A stretch of DNA of 46,846 bases from a virus, in IMG/VR virus record IMGVR_UViG_3300028615_000105, positions 1 through 46,846 of that record, one strand, 5' to 3'. Positions 9,077 to 17,752 of the stretch are shown one piece after another. The position numbers were made by a program, and so were the translations under genes. Positions within the stretch are counted from its first letter, which is position 1, and each line of letters starts with the position of its first letter. The notes below the pieces were generated by a model that searched no databases, was not told the origin of the DNA, and saw only the letters and a program-made list of their open reading frames with translations.

Positions 9077-11469
9077 TATACACCTCCAACCGGAACAGCG
9101 CCGTGTTCTGCTGAAATTCTACGTTGCCATGGTGTTGCTTTGAATCCAGATCGTTCACTCACTTCTTGTCTATGACGTTGTGTTGCTTTAGCTACTGTTT
9201 TTCCATCAACACACATTTTGCTTTCAACATTTATATCTTTTGGCATATTTGCACCAACAGCATTCCCAACCTTTTCAGCCATTGAATCAGCAGATTTTGG
9301 ATCAATGGACATTAGTTTTTCTTCTTGATCCATACTCATATTTTCTAATTCTGTTGACATTAGTGCTGTACTTTCTTCTTCTATTTTTGGTGGTTTTTCA
9401 AAACCGGCTCTAATATCAAATTTCCCTGCTCCAAATTCTTTAAATGGCTTACTTATATCTTCAAGGCCAGCAAATTCAGCAATTGAACCAATTATTCCAG
9501 ACACCCATTTTATGGCATTTACAACACTTTCCACAACAGCCATAATAATATTTGTTACAACTCTTATCGTGCCGCCTATTACAGCAAGTAATCCAGTAAA
9601 CAGCATTCCAATCCCTTGAACTAAAAAGCTAGCTGCTGTTCCTATTACTGTAAATATACCTATAAAAAGAGGTTTTAATGCGCCAATTGTCCTGATCATT
9701 CCTGATACATATGTTCCTATATCTTCTTTAATCCATCCAAATATTTCAATAATTTTGTCGCCCATTTCTCCGAATAAATTTGGTGCAAATTTAAACGCAT
9801 CTAAAAATGGATTAACAGCAGTTTCCATAATCCAGTCAAAACCAGATTTAATCATGTCAAACATTCTTGAAAATGTATCTCCAACACTTTCGCCATCCTG
9901 TCTAAATAATAAAAATGCTGCACCAGCAGCAGCTATTACTGGCAATAAAACACTTCCAAAAACAGCACTAACAATTGTTCCAATTGCGCCAAAAGCAGGT
10001 ATAATTACAGAAGATATTATAAAACCTATACCACTAAGCGCAATCAAAACAGGAGCAATTGCACCTACAACTATAAAAATCATTGTAGCAATTTTCGAGA
10101 TCTGTTGTATCATTTCCGGAGATTGATTTCCAGTAAAGCTTGATATAGAATCAGTAATTGTATCACGCAATTTTTCCCAAGCATCTATTACAGTATCTAT
10201 ACCTGCTCTTATTCCCTTTGCAACTGCTACATTTGTTGCGCCAGCCTTTTTAGATGTTTCTTCTGTTAAACCTGTTTCTGTATTTAATTCTTGTAAAACA
10301 AGTACTGTGTTTGATAAATTGTCTGTAAAATTTTTAACTCCTTGTCTCATTGGCCCTAAAAACATCCCTGCTGTTTCCAAAACAAAACCTTCTGCAGCAG
10401 ATTTAAGCAAAGTAAATGAACCAGCAAGATTGTCTAGTCTTATTTCTGACATTCGTTTGGCTGATCCTTCTGCGTTATATAGCTCATCAGTTAATTTTTC
10501 TAATCTTCCAGCATCTATTGCCGTCATAACAGCGTTAACGGCCTTTTGTCCGCGTACTCCAAACAATTCTGAAATAGCTGTTGCTTGATCAAGAGGATCT
10601 TCAATTTCTTTTATTCCTTGAGATAATTGCTTAAATGTATCAATAATATCCGTTGTTCCTTTTTCTGTTTTTCTTATTGTTATATTGTATTTATTTAAAA
10701 GCTTTTCTCCTTCTCCTGTTGGTTTTAGCAATTTAATCATCGCTTGTGTGAACGATGTACCTCCTATAGATCCTTGAAGTCCAGCATCGCCAGCAGCACC
10801 AAGAACAGCTGCTAATTGTTCAAACTCAATATTCATCGATTTAGCTTGTGGGGCTGCGTATCGTAATGCTTCACCAAGTTGAGTTATATTTGTATTAGAT
10901 TTTGCTGATGTTAAAGCCAATACATCTGCTACACGTGCCGCATCTGATGCCGGCATATTCATAGATCTAAGTGCATTTGCAACTATATTAGCTGTTTCGC
11001 CTAATTCCATTCCATCTGCTGCTGCTGCATTAAGCAATGGTCCAATAGCAGATATTTGTTCTCGTACGCTAAAACCAGCCCTGGAAAGGAATTCCATTCC
11101 TTGACCGGCTTGTGTTGCTGAAAAGGCCGTTGTTGCACCTTGACGTTTTGCTTCTTGTGTTAATTGGGCCATTTCTTCTGCTGTTGCGCCTGTAATAGCA
11201 CGAATAGCAGACATTTGTTTTTCAAAATCTATACTCTGCTTTGTACCAAACCCAATTGCAGCAGTCATAGGTAATGCTGCAACACCCAACGATCTAGCAG
11301 ATCTAGACAGTTGATTCATCCCTTGACCAACACTTCTTGCTACACTAGTTATACCACTAAAAGTTTTTGAAAATAATTGAGATGCTTTACTTGCTTTTTG
11401 CATACCACGAATAGCGTTTTGATGATCAAACGATAAAATACCACCTAAACCTATTTTTTCAAATGCCAT
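9076..11469 (-). CDS. Tail tape measure protein
   Basis: 797 residues. The region of residues 75-330 contains the TP901-type tape-measure core: FEKQMSAIRAITGATAEEMA, GATTAFSATQAGQGMEFLSR, and later ELFGVRGQKAVNAV. Three or more strongly hydrophobic segments lie at about residues 460-525 and 600-645. The C-terminus is polar. The product fills the tail lumen, fixes tail length and later leaves with the DNA. It follows the chaperone frameshift cassette, the canonical position. GGAG lies seven bases before the ATG. By length the tail would be moderate (roughly 1.5 angstrom per residue in other phages), which is an estimate from family knowledge. Confidence 0.93.
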   Translation of the reverse strand: MAFEKIGLGGILSFDHQNAIRGMQKASKASQLFSKTFSGITSVARSVGQGMNQLSRSARSLGVAALPMTAAIGFGTKQSIDFEKQMSAIRAITGATAEEMAQLTQEAKRQGATTAFSATQAGQGMEFLSRAGFSVREQISAIGPLLNAAAADGMELGETANIVANALRSMNMPASDAARVADVLALTSAKSNTNITQLGEALRYAAPQAKSMNIEFEQLAAVLGAAGDAGLQGSIGGTSFTQAMIKLLKPTGEGEKLLNKYNITIRKTEKGTTDIIDTFKQLSQGIKEIEDPLDQATAISELFGVRGQKAVNAVMTAIDAGRLEKLTDELYNAEGSAKRMSEIRLDNLAGSFTLLKSAAEGFVLETAGMFLGPMRQGVKNFTDNLSNTVLVLQELNTETGLTEETSKKAGATNVAVAKGIRAGIDTVIDAWEKLRDTITDSISSFTGNQSPEMIQQISKIATMIFIVVGAIAPVLIALSGIGFIISSVIIPAFGAIGTIVSAVFGSVLLPVIAAAGAAFLLFRQDGESVGDTFSRMFDMIKSGFDWIMETAVNPFLDAFKFAPNLFGEMGDKIIEIFGWIKEDIGTYVSGMIRTIGALKPLFIGIFTVIGTAASFLVQGIGMLFTGLLAVIGGTIRVVTNIIMAVVESVVNAIKWVSGIIGSIAEFAGLEDISKPFKEFGAGKFDIRAGFEKPPKIEEESTALMSTELENMSMDQEEKLMSIDPKSADSMAEKVGNAVGANMPKDINVESKMCVDGKTVAKATQRHRQEVSERSGFKATPWQRRISAEHGAVPVGGV

Positions 11470-11472
11470 TCG

Positions 11473-11736
11473 TTATCTCCGTCGTCTCATCCTATTTGAT
11501 CGTTTACCACGATATTTCTTGATTCCTCCTTGTGAATCTTTTATTGATTTATTTTCTTTCTTTTTTTGTTCATATATTCTTTTTATGTGCCACTGTCTTT
11601 CTTCATATTCTAAATCTTCTACATCACTATATGTAAAACCTCCTTCAGAAAAATAGTATAAGCTAAATATTTCTTCCCGTAACTCGTTTACATCTGTTAT
11701 CGGGAAGAATGACCGAAAAAATTCTGATACTCCCAT
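11473..11736 (-). CDS. Tail assembly chaperone frameshift extension (T part of G-T fusion)
   Basis: This frame lies -1 relative to the upstream chaperone and overlaps its 3' end by 40 bases. The ATG at 11736 has no Shine-Dalgarno, and the first seven codons overlap the chaperone frame. I infer that it is mainly translated by a -1 slip at 11715-11721, entering at codon CGG (RSFFPITDVNELREE...), which adds 80 residues. The extension is charged: an acidic/aromatic first half with EEIFSLYYFSEGGFTY, then a very basic tail KKENKSIKDSQGG...RSNRMRRRR. In lambda (G/GT) and P2 (E/E') the equivalent extension recruits the tape measure protein, whose gene begins four bases downstream of this stop. Confidence 0.8.
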   Translation of the reverse strand: MGVSEFFRSFFPITDVNELREEIFSLYYFSEGGFTYSDVEDLEYEERQWHIKRIYEQKKKENKSIKDSQGGIKKYRGKRSNRMRRRR

Positions 11737-12533
11737 CTAATAGGTTGTACAAATTTTCTATTTCCACTCCTGTTGTGTTGACAAAGATCTTCTGGATACA
11801 CTCCTTCAACGCTCATATTTGGGCCAATAAATCTGTCATCAATTTCAGACACAAGGTTTTCAAAATCTGGTTTTGACAAATCATCAAGTTCATGCTGTGC
11901 CAATGCAATTGGTTCTTGACTGTCATTTAATCCAATAATTGAATTGATAAGAATAGCGATTTTAACATCAGCACTATTCAAATTTCCACTATTTCTCTCA
12001 AGAACTTCCCATTTAGGATAACTAAGTTGAAATTTTTCAACCATATTTCCACGTAATTCAATAGGATCTTCTAATTCATATTGCCAAATCATATCCTCTA
12101 TATTGTTTACATACACAACATCTAATGTTGATAAATCTGCAACATATTTAAATTCTGCATCACATCCAGGAAACGGACAATTAATTTGAAGCTTCAAATT
12201 TTTGCCCATTGTTTTCATTCTCAAAAGGGAATAAACATAAAAAACGTCTCCAAAATACATCATGGATACAACTAGTTTTTTCTCTTTATCACTTAGAGAA
12301 TCCATGTTATGTGGGCCCAATTTTTCACACATGTTTGAAACAATAATGCTTACATGTTTCGGCATTTCAGTAGGACAATTTGCGAATTTTTTCCCCAATT
12401 CTCTTTCGTCTTTTGTTCTCCATTTTTTAGTAACAATATCTTTTGTAATTTTGCCATCAGAATCTTGAATTCCAATTGGCAATTGATCTCCGTATTCACC
12501 AAGTGTTGTTTTTATTCTTTTTTCATTTTCCAT
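11697..12533 (-). CDS. Tail assembly chaperone, T4 gp26-like
   Basis: 278 residues from the ATG at 12533. A longer frame opening with TTG at 12545 would place the start inside GGAGG, which instead serves as the Shine-Dalgarno five bases before this ATG. The region INCPFPGCDAEFKYVADL has a CxxxxC pair seen in the T4 gp26-like baseplate/assembly-chaperone family. Other parts are helical (SDKEKKLVVSMMYFGDVFYV). Located between tail tube and tape measure, it fits the tail assembly chaperone. Codons 272-273 (TTT TTC) form the frameshift site. Normal termination follows five codons later; frameshifting gives a predicted 353-residue fusion. Function by position and frameshift is strong; family name is moderate. 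Confidence 0.8.
   Translation of the reverse strand: MENEKRIKTTLGEYGDQLPIGIQDSDGKITKDIVTKKWRTKDERELGKKFANCPTEMPKHVSIIVSNMCEKLGPHNMDSLSDKEKKLVVSMMYFGDVFYVYSLLRMKTMGKNLKLQINCPFPGCDAEFKYVADLSTLDVVYVNNIEDMIWQYELEDPIELRGNMVEKFQLSYPKWEVLERNSGNLNSADVKIAILINSIIGLNDSQEPIALAQHELDDLSKPDFENLVSEIDDRFIGPNMSVEGVYPEDLCQHNRSGNRKFVQPIRWEYQNFFGHSSR
11715..11721 (-). promoter_or_regulatory. Programmed -1 ribosomal frameshift slippery site T TTT TTC
   Basis: The heptamer TTTTTTC on the minus strand fits X XXY YYZ exactly in the zero frame of the chaperone (AAT TTT TTC GGT). Slipping back one base makes the next codon CGG and continues in the downstream frame for 80 residues. The position, near the end of the chaperone gene before the tape measure gene, is the classic tail-phage arrangement. 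I did not find a clear downstream pseudoknot by eye; some phage sites work without one. Confidence 0.85.
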
Positions 12534-12585
12534 ACTTACCTCCAATCAACCGTAGTCTTGATAGGCCAAATTTTTGTTTTGTTAA

Positions 12586-13023
12586 TTAGATAGGTATAAC
12601 GTCATCAGCAGACATTACCCATTCTACATTTGCCATTTCACCTTCATTGGCTTTTTCTAGATCTGGCAAATTCCTTTGTTTTGGAAAGACACCGGACAAA
12701 GTATATCCTCTTGATACATTCCCTGAAATAGATTGGTGGGTAAGCGTACAAGGCTTTTTATAAGTTGGAGATACTGGATCTTGAGATTCCCTAAACCACA
12801 ATTCTAAAGCCGCTTGTTCAGAAAGATGGTGCATAGGAACCATAATAGTAAATTCTGTTGCGTTTCTATTACCACCACTTGCAACCGTTCTGTCTGGCAG
12901 TTCGGTTGTTTGCAATTCATCTTCGATTCCTGATATCTCAACAGCAGTGATCGGAATTAATCCGACAATTTGTAATACATATTTGTTGACCGGCATATGG
13001 TCTGCTAAAATTTCACCTTTCAC
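12586..13023 (-). CDS. Tail tube protein
   Basis: 145 residues, starting with GTG at 13023 behind AGGAGG five bases upstream. Segments PVNKYVLQIVGLIPITAVEIS, TELPDRTVASGGNRNATEFT, then HHLSEQAALELWFRESQDP match the tube/gp19-like pattern, where a 'FTITVPMH...' strand precedes a helix. The product would form hexameric rings stacked inside the sheath. It lies between sheath and chaperone genes, as expected. The alternative is another tube-like structural protein; only one such gene is seen here. Confidence 0.82.
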   Translation of the reverse strand: MKGEILADHMPVNKYVLQIVGLIPITAVEISGIEDELQTTELPDRTVASGGNRNATEFTIMVPMHHLSEQAALELWFRESQDPVSPTYKKPCTLTHQSISGNVSRGYTLSGVFPKQRNLPDLEKANEGEMANVEWVMSADDVIPI

Positions 13024-13067
13024 TTGATCCTCCTATAGGCAAAGTAGAAAATTGTTTTTTTTAAAGA

Positions 13068-13508
13068 TTAAGTCTCGATAGTTATAGGCTTAACTCTAAT
13101 AGTCGCTGCAACATTAGCTGCTCCTGTAGCGACGGCACTAAAATTGATCTCAATAAGATCACCAGCTGAAATATTTTGATCAACAGCGAGACCCTTTTTT
13201 GTTCCATCAGCTTCTGTGTTTGATACACTTAGTGATCCAACAGAACTTCCGTTTACAAGCACCTGAACAGTAGTAGAATTTGCAGTTCCAGTGGTACCAA
13301 CATTAACATATAGTGTACCAATTTTTGAAGAAACATCAGCTACCATTGACGCCTTAATACCAGTTGATGGACTAGCCTCCTTAATGCTTAGAGGTTCTCC
13401 CATGCTGGCTAGCGCCGTCAATACAGCCAACAAATTGTCATCACCATGTTCATCGCTTATAAAAGCGCCGCCATCGCCTAGCGATCTTTTTAGTGTTGCT
13501 CTTGACAT
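13068..13508 (-). CDS. Putative virion protein, unknown
   Basis: 146 residues. The N-terminus (LGDGGAFISDEHGDDNLLAV, then ALASMGEPLSIKEA) is followed by a beta-rich, Ala/Thr/Ser/Val-rich domain (SKIGTLYVNVGTTGTANSTT, VQVLVNGSSVGSLSV, SAGDLIEINFSAVATGAAN). It looks like a small beta-sandwich structural or decoration protein. The gene is between sheath and tube, a spot usually empty in P2-like phages. The start has a good GGAGG site (AUGGAGGAUAG before ATG). The region between it and the sheath gene contains overlapping inverted repeats. Confidence 0.65.
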   Translation of the reverse strand: MSRATLKRSLGDGGAFISDEHGDDNLLAVLTALASMGEPLSIKEASPSTGIKASMVADVSSKIGTLYVNVGTTGTANSTTVQVLVNGSSVGSLSVSNTEADGTKKGLAVDQNISAGDLIEINFSAVATGAANVAATIRVKPITIET

Positions 13509-13522
13509 TCTCTATCCTCCAT

Positions 13523-13554
13523 GGCGCATTGCGCCTAATTTGTTGTTTTTAGGC
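13523..13554 (-). repeat. Overlapping alternative inverted repeats after the sheath gene
   Basis: On the transcribed strand the sheath stop is followed by GCCTAA, a 10-base spacer and TTAGGC, then the GC-rich hairpin GGCGC-AAT-GCGCC. The bases GGC are shared by both hairpins, so only one can form fully at a time. No T-run follows on the minus strand, so a simple intrinsic terminator is unlikely. A role in RNA processing or in setting the level of the next gene is inference. Confidence 0.55.
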
Positions 13555-13555
13555 T

Positions 13556-15880
13556 TTACGCCACCTCTTCAAAAATCCCTTGTTTACCAATTTTAATGAT
13601 AAACCTTTCAACTGTATCTGCTAGTCTCAAACTAACAGAAGCTATTTTTTCTCCTGCTGCACGCACAGCATTAGTATTCAATTCATCATCTACCTTAATG
13701 ATACAAGCATCAGAAAATATATCGCCTCTTAATGCTCTTTTTACGAATTCAGGCAAGAAGAAAGATTGCAATGCTGTATATGCTAATTGATCAGACACAG
13801 CATCGTTTATTGCAAAAATAATAAAATCAAAACTTTCAATCAAAACATTTTCGTAATAACTCATCAATTCGCGCTGATGTTTCCACATCCAAGCAGGATC
13901 ACGGTGCAACATTCTATCGCCCCAAATTACATAATTTCCCTGCTTTTTCTTGATAACGGCTATTCCTGCTGGATTAAGCAATTCTTCATTCAAATTACGA
14001 TCCAGTGTTGGGATCTTTAGTATTCTTGGAAGCGTTGCGTCAATACCAGCAGCAGCCTTATGATATCCATTCCAATCTCTTGCAATAGAAGCTTCTCTAC
14101 CATGAATCATTCCTGTAAGAGATACAGTCTTTAATCTTCCTTCGCGAGCAAATGTCGGGTTGGGGTCCGGAACAGATCCATAAGAAGGCCATGCTAATAC
14201 AGCATAATCAGATCGTCCTAGTGTATCATTGACAAGTGCCAAAACATCTTTTTCTGTAACCACTGCGCTAGAAGCTTCATACCTATATTGGTGGTTTTTA
14301 GCTTCTGCATATGCAACACCAGCTTTTTGAACAGTTGTTGCTGTTACACCAGGAGTTGCAAATTTTACAAGACCTAGATTATTACCAGCTATATCGTTGA
14401 ATGGACTGTTGTCAACATTCCATGCTTGATTTACATAATCAGCATCAACAATATCAGCATTTCCGTTGCGACCACCAGACATTTCTAAATCAGCAGATAC
14501 CATAAATTCATCACTCGCCGAACCAACAGTTGTCATATCAGATCCACCAGCAGCAGTGATTGTTTTATGATCATTGTCAACTATTCTAAAAAAGTCTCTC
14601 TTATTATTAACCTTATCCGGATATACAGATCCGCCTATCAGACTATCTGCAACAAAAGGTTTATAGTTGATAACCAAAGTATCACTTATAGCCAGAGCTG
14701 TGCCACCAGCAGTTACAGTAAATGGAGGAACCCATTTATTGATATTAGCACCACCAGCGCCACTTGGAGGATCAAACAAGGTTCCAAGAGTTATAGATCC
14801 AAGATCTCCAAATTTGTCAGAAACGGCGTCGCCAGCTGTAGGACTAGTCATTGTAATAGTAATCTTCTGGGCAATCATTGCATCGGAAGTTGTTCCCAAC
14901 GTCATAGTTGGATCGCCACCACCAGGACTATTGACAGTAAAATCATGTATTTCTGCTGTCAAAACAGTCTCGGTGATTGTATCAATAATTCCATAGTGAT
15001 TAGCTGGTCTAACGTTTGCCGTATGAGCACCAGTCCATAAATCAACAACTTCTGCAAAATAATTTGCGCCATCATTATTTATAACATTTACCCAATAACG
15101 CGCATTATTAGGATCGGTGCTTAGATTGCCATATTTCTTTACAGAAGCACCATCAACAAAAAATTCAAGTGAAAATTCTGTATCAGGATTTTCTTCTCCA
15201 TCACCAATTTTATACGAAACAGCCTTACCTTCATTTTCTAATACAAGGTAGAAACGTAGATTTGCAGGAGCGCTTGCTGCAGTCCAATCATCTTTCATCG
15301 TTTGATCAGATGCTACAGTAATCAAACCTGTATTATCATTACTAACAATCGGATATTGTTTATTAGTAACAGCATCAAGCTCAATATATCCGCCTTTAAA
15401 TTGATCGGTTGTCAGTGAACTTGCAACAGCAGCAGGAAGTTGCAAAGTTGTATTTGTTAGATCAGTATCTGCATCTAAATCATAAGACCTATTATCTTTT
15501 TTACCGCCCCATCTTCCACCATTTGCTGCTTTTACGGTTCCCATGGGAGTCAATACACTTCCGTATCTAGCGTATAAAGTACTAGCAGCTTGCAATTCGT
15601 TGCCATCAGTTACACGTACTAACAACAATCCACCAGCGCCAGCAGCAAGCGAAAAATAATCTTGTGCGGCATCTGGTAACAAACTATCAGATATAATTCC
15701 TCCGGTCATTGCTAGCAATTCGGTCAAGGAATTTACTAACATTAATTCTCCAACCGGACCTTTTTCCATAATACCGGCGTATCCTGCCCAACCAAGAGCA
15801 CCAGGAGTAATTTGCTTATCGCCTTCTTGTTCTTCTATTACAGTTCCTGCGCCTCTTGTAGGTCCAAATCTTCGTGCCAT
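13556..15880 (-). CDS. Tail sheath protein
   Basis: 774 residues. The N-terminus MARRFGPTRGAGTVIEEQEG..., followed by GYAGIMEKGPVGELMLVNSL and AQDYFSLAAGAGGLLLVRVT, is the typical sheath start. The C-terminal core includes WGDRMLHRDPAWMWKHQREL, then VLIESFDFIIFAIND and a final VSLRLADTVERFIIKIGKQG. The C-terminal domains form the conserved inner sheath that contracts around the tube. The long middle part (about residues 150-480) is a beta-rich surface insertion, making this sheath larger than P2 FI (about 400). GGAGG lies six bases before the ATG. The sheath defines the phage as contractile-tailed. Confidence 0.93.
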   Translation of the reverse strand: MARRFGPTRGAGTVIEEQEGDKQITPGALGWAGYAGIMEKGPVGELMLVNSLTELLAMTGGIISDSLLPDAAQDYFSLAAGAGGLLLVRVTDGNELQAASTLYARYGSVLTPMGTVKAANGGRWGGKKDNRSYDLDADTDLTNTTLQLPAAVASSLTTDQFKGGYIELDAVTNKQYPIVSNDNTGLITVASDQTMKDDWTAASAPANLRFYLVLENEGKAVSYKIGDGEENPDTEFSLEFFVDGASVKKYGNLSTDPNNARYWVNVINNDGANYFAEVVDLWTGAHTANVRPANHYGIIDTITETVLTAEIHDFTVNSPGGGDPTMTLGTTSDAMIAQKITITMTSPTAGDAVSDKFGDLGSITLGTLFDPPSGAGGANINKWVPPFTVTAGGTALAISDTLVINYKPFVADSLIGGSVYPDKVNNKRDFFRIVDNDHKTITAAGGSDMTTVGSASDEFMVSADLEMSGGRNGNADIVDADYVNQAWNVDNSPFNDIAGNNLGLVKFATPGVTATTVQKAGVAYAEAKNHQYRYEASSAVVTEKDVLALVNDTLGRSDYAVLAWPSYGSVPDPNPTFAREGRLKTVSLTGMIHGREASIARDWNGYHKAAAGIDATLPRILKIPTLDRNLNEELLNPAGIAVIKKKQGNYVIWGDRMLHRDPAWMWKHQRELMSYYENVLIESFDFIIFAINDAVSDQLAYTALQSFFLPEFVKRALRGDIFSDACIIKVDDELNTNAVRAAGEKIASVSLRLADTVERFIIKIGKQGIFEEVA

Positions 15881-15893
15881 AGTGATCCTCCAA

Positions 15894-17132
15894 TTATGTG
15901 ACTTGAATGTTTATATTTCCGCCAGTCACGTTAAATTCTTTTACACCATTTATTGGTTTGGCATCTTCATTTAATAATAAAGCTTTTTCTACTCGAATTG
16001 TAATTCTGGCGGTAAAAACTTCTTTTTGACTCGGTGTATACGAGTCATTAAAACTATTTTCTATTCTATATGAGTAATCCTCATCCTGTCCGTAAGAGTG
16101 TAAAAATACACTATTAGTAAAATATCTTCTAAGCTCATCTGATAAAACATGTAAATTTCTCATTGATCCAGTAATTATACGCAACGGAATAACTAAATCG
16201 CACTGGATTGCATCATTAAACATAAATCCGTTACTAGTTGATTTGTTTATAACATATGGACGTGGTCTTACATCAATTTCATTTTCTATTATGATATCTT
16301 GTATCAATACAACAGGAATTTTTGCTATTTCTGTATAATCCTGTGATTGACTCAAAACAACATGAGGCTTCCAAATAAATCTGATAGTAATTATATTGTC
16401 TATTGGTTGTGCAGGAAACGATATTGTTTTTGTAGACAAATCAAATGAAACCCCTGTCAATGGAGATAAGTGATTTGGATCTGTTGTTGAGTTGTATACA
16501 GCATCTATACCTATTATTTCATATGGAGTTTGTGAGTTCAGAACTACTGAAGATTGACCGCTTGACTTTAATTTATAAATAGATATAGGTCTAACATTAT
16601 CTTCAATACCTCGTTTAAATGATCTGACAATATAATCTTCTAAAAAAATTATATCAGAATCGTATAGAAGTCTAACTTCGTATACATACGGAGTATAATA
16701 TTTATTTTGAGTAGACAAATTAATAACTATTTGTATCGATTGGTTTTTGTATTCATGTATATTGTTTGCAATTTCTTCTTCAGTATTCCAATTATTTGAA
16801 GAAGCGATCGCCCATGTATTAGATCCTGTATTCCAATAATAGTCATTAATTCCATCACTAATTCTAAACATGACATTAGTTATTTGATTTCCGGATACAC
16901 TCTGGTTTTTAAGTATTACAAAAAACCCACTCCATTTTCTTAATGAATTTGGCGTAGTTATGCGTGTTCTTGCGTATAAATCTTGTGTTGTTGGGTATTC
17001 TCCATTTATTTGCTTAATTTCTAACCTGTGTTTTTCAGGATTTAATCTAACACCAGCATCCAATTCAACCATATCTTTTCTAATACTCTCTTGGAATAAA
17101 AAATTTTTTATCATTTTTCTATACCTAGTCAT
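15894..17132 (-). CDS. Putative neck/tail completion protein
   Basis: 412 residues, not recognised as a named family. It is beta-rich with a helical start (MTRYRKMIKNFLFQESIRKD). A repeated use of ITIRFIWKPHVVLSQSQDY, ARITIRVEKALLL and an ending VTGGNINIQVT suggests a structural protein. It lies directly before the sheath gene and overlaps the upstream gpS/gp10-like gene as TAATG, which is the usual place for tail terminator or tail completion proteins. The N-terminal half contains sequences like FFVILKNQSVSGNQITNVMF that could form a jelly roll. Function is inferred from position only. Confidence 0.6.
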   Translation of the reverse strand: MTRYRKMIKNFLFQESIRKDMVELDAGVRLNPEKHRLEIKQINGEYPTTQDLYARTRITTPNSLRKWSGFFVILKNQSVSGNQITNVMFRISDGINDYYWNTGSNTWAIASSNNWNTEEEIANNIHEYKNQSIQIVINLSTQNKYYTPYVYEVRLLYDSDIIFLEDYIVRSFKRGIEDNVRPISIYKLKSSGQSSVVLNSQTPYEIIGIDAVYNSTTDPNHLSPLTGVSFDLSTKTISFPAQPIDNIITIRFIWKPHVVLSQSQDYTEIAKIPVVLIQDIIIENEIDVRPRPYVINKSTSNGFMFNDAIQCDLVIPLRIITGSMRNLHVLSDELRRYFTNSVFLHSYGQDEDYSYRIENSFNDSYTPSQKEVFTARITIRVEKALLLNEDAKPINGVKEFNVTGGNINIQVT

Positions 17133-17752
17133 TATTTATTCCTTGCCCGTTCACTAAACGCTTTATCTAAAGCCATTTTCCAATTTTTTACAGCTTGTCT
17201 TTTCATATCTGGTTGATTGAATGCAATTTTTATCCATGGTCTTGGTGGTACAACAATTAATGTTGTATCTTGTTTTAATGGTAACCATCCTTTATTCATT
17301 CGATTAAAAAGTTCTTTTGCCCTTCCATCTAATTTGTTTATTGGTACCTTTCCAATAGATGCTTGCCACAAAATAAAAAACATACCTCGCATTTTTTTTG
17401 TAACATTTACTTCATAACCTTCATGTAATGCAAGACCGACATCAAATGATTTATCTGTTCTAAGGAGTCCTGTAAATACCGTAAAATCATCAATAACTTT
17501 ATGCGTTATAGACTGAAACAAATCCCCATAATCGGTAAGCGGTTTGTTTGTGCCTTTTATTGCTGCAGTAAGAGCAGCATTTTTTTTCAATCCACGACCA
17601 GATTGTATAACTTTCCTTTGAACTTTTGATCCTAAAAGTCCATTTAATTGAGTTGCACGTCTCATATGGAATCTAACAGATCGATCGAAGCCGCGAGCAT
17701 TAAGAGCTTTTTGCCATCTTTTCAATCCTTTTATTTTAAAACTGGTAGCCAT
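17132..17752 (-). CDS. Tail completion protein, gpS/HK97 gp10-like
   Basis: 206 residues. The N-terminus is basic (KIKGLKRWQKALNARGFDRS), followed by RRATQLNGLLGSKVQRKVIQ and DYGDLFQSITHKVIDDFTVF. A late block VVPPRPWIKIAFNQPDMKRQ matches the 'PxRPWLxxA' signature of P2 gpS / HK97 gp10-type proteins. These sit at the head-tail joint or complete the tail. Start and stop overlap neighbours as TAATG on both sides, so it belongs to a tightly coupled neck cluster. Assignment to the gpS side of this broad group is tentative. Confidence 0.72.
   Translation of the reverse strand: MATSFKIKGLKRWQKALNARGFDRSVRFHMRRATQLNGLLGSKVQRKVIQSGRGLKKNAALTAAIKGTNKPLTDYGDLFQSITHKVIDDFTVFTGLLRTDKSFDVGLALHEGYEVNVTKKMRGMFFILWQASIGKVPINKLDGRAKELFNRMNKGWLPLKQDTTLIVVPPRPWIKIAFNQPDMKRQAVKNWKMALDKAFSERARNK

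Noticed and set aside
12534-12545. TTG start extending the tail chaperone by four residues
   Set aside because: The TTG overlaps the GGAGG ribosome site that serves the ATG at 12533.
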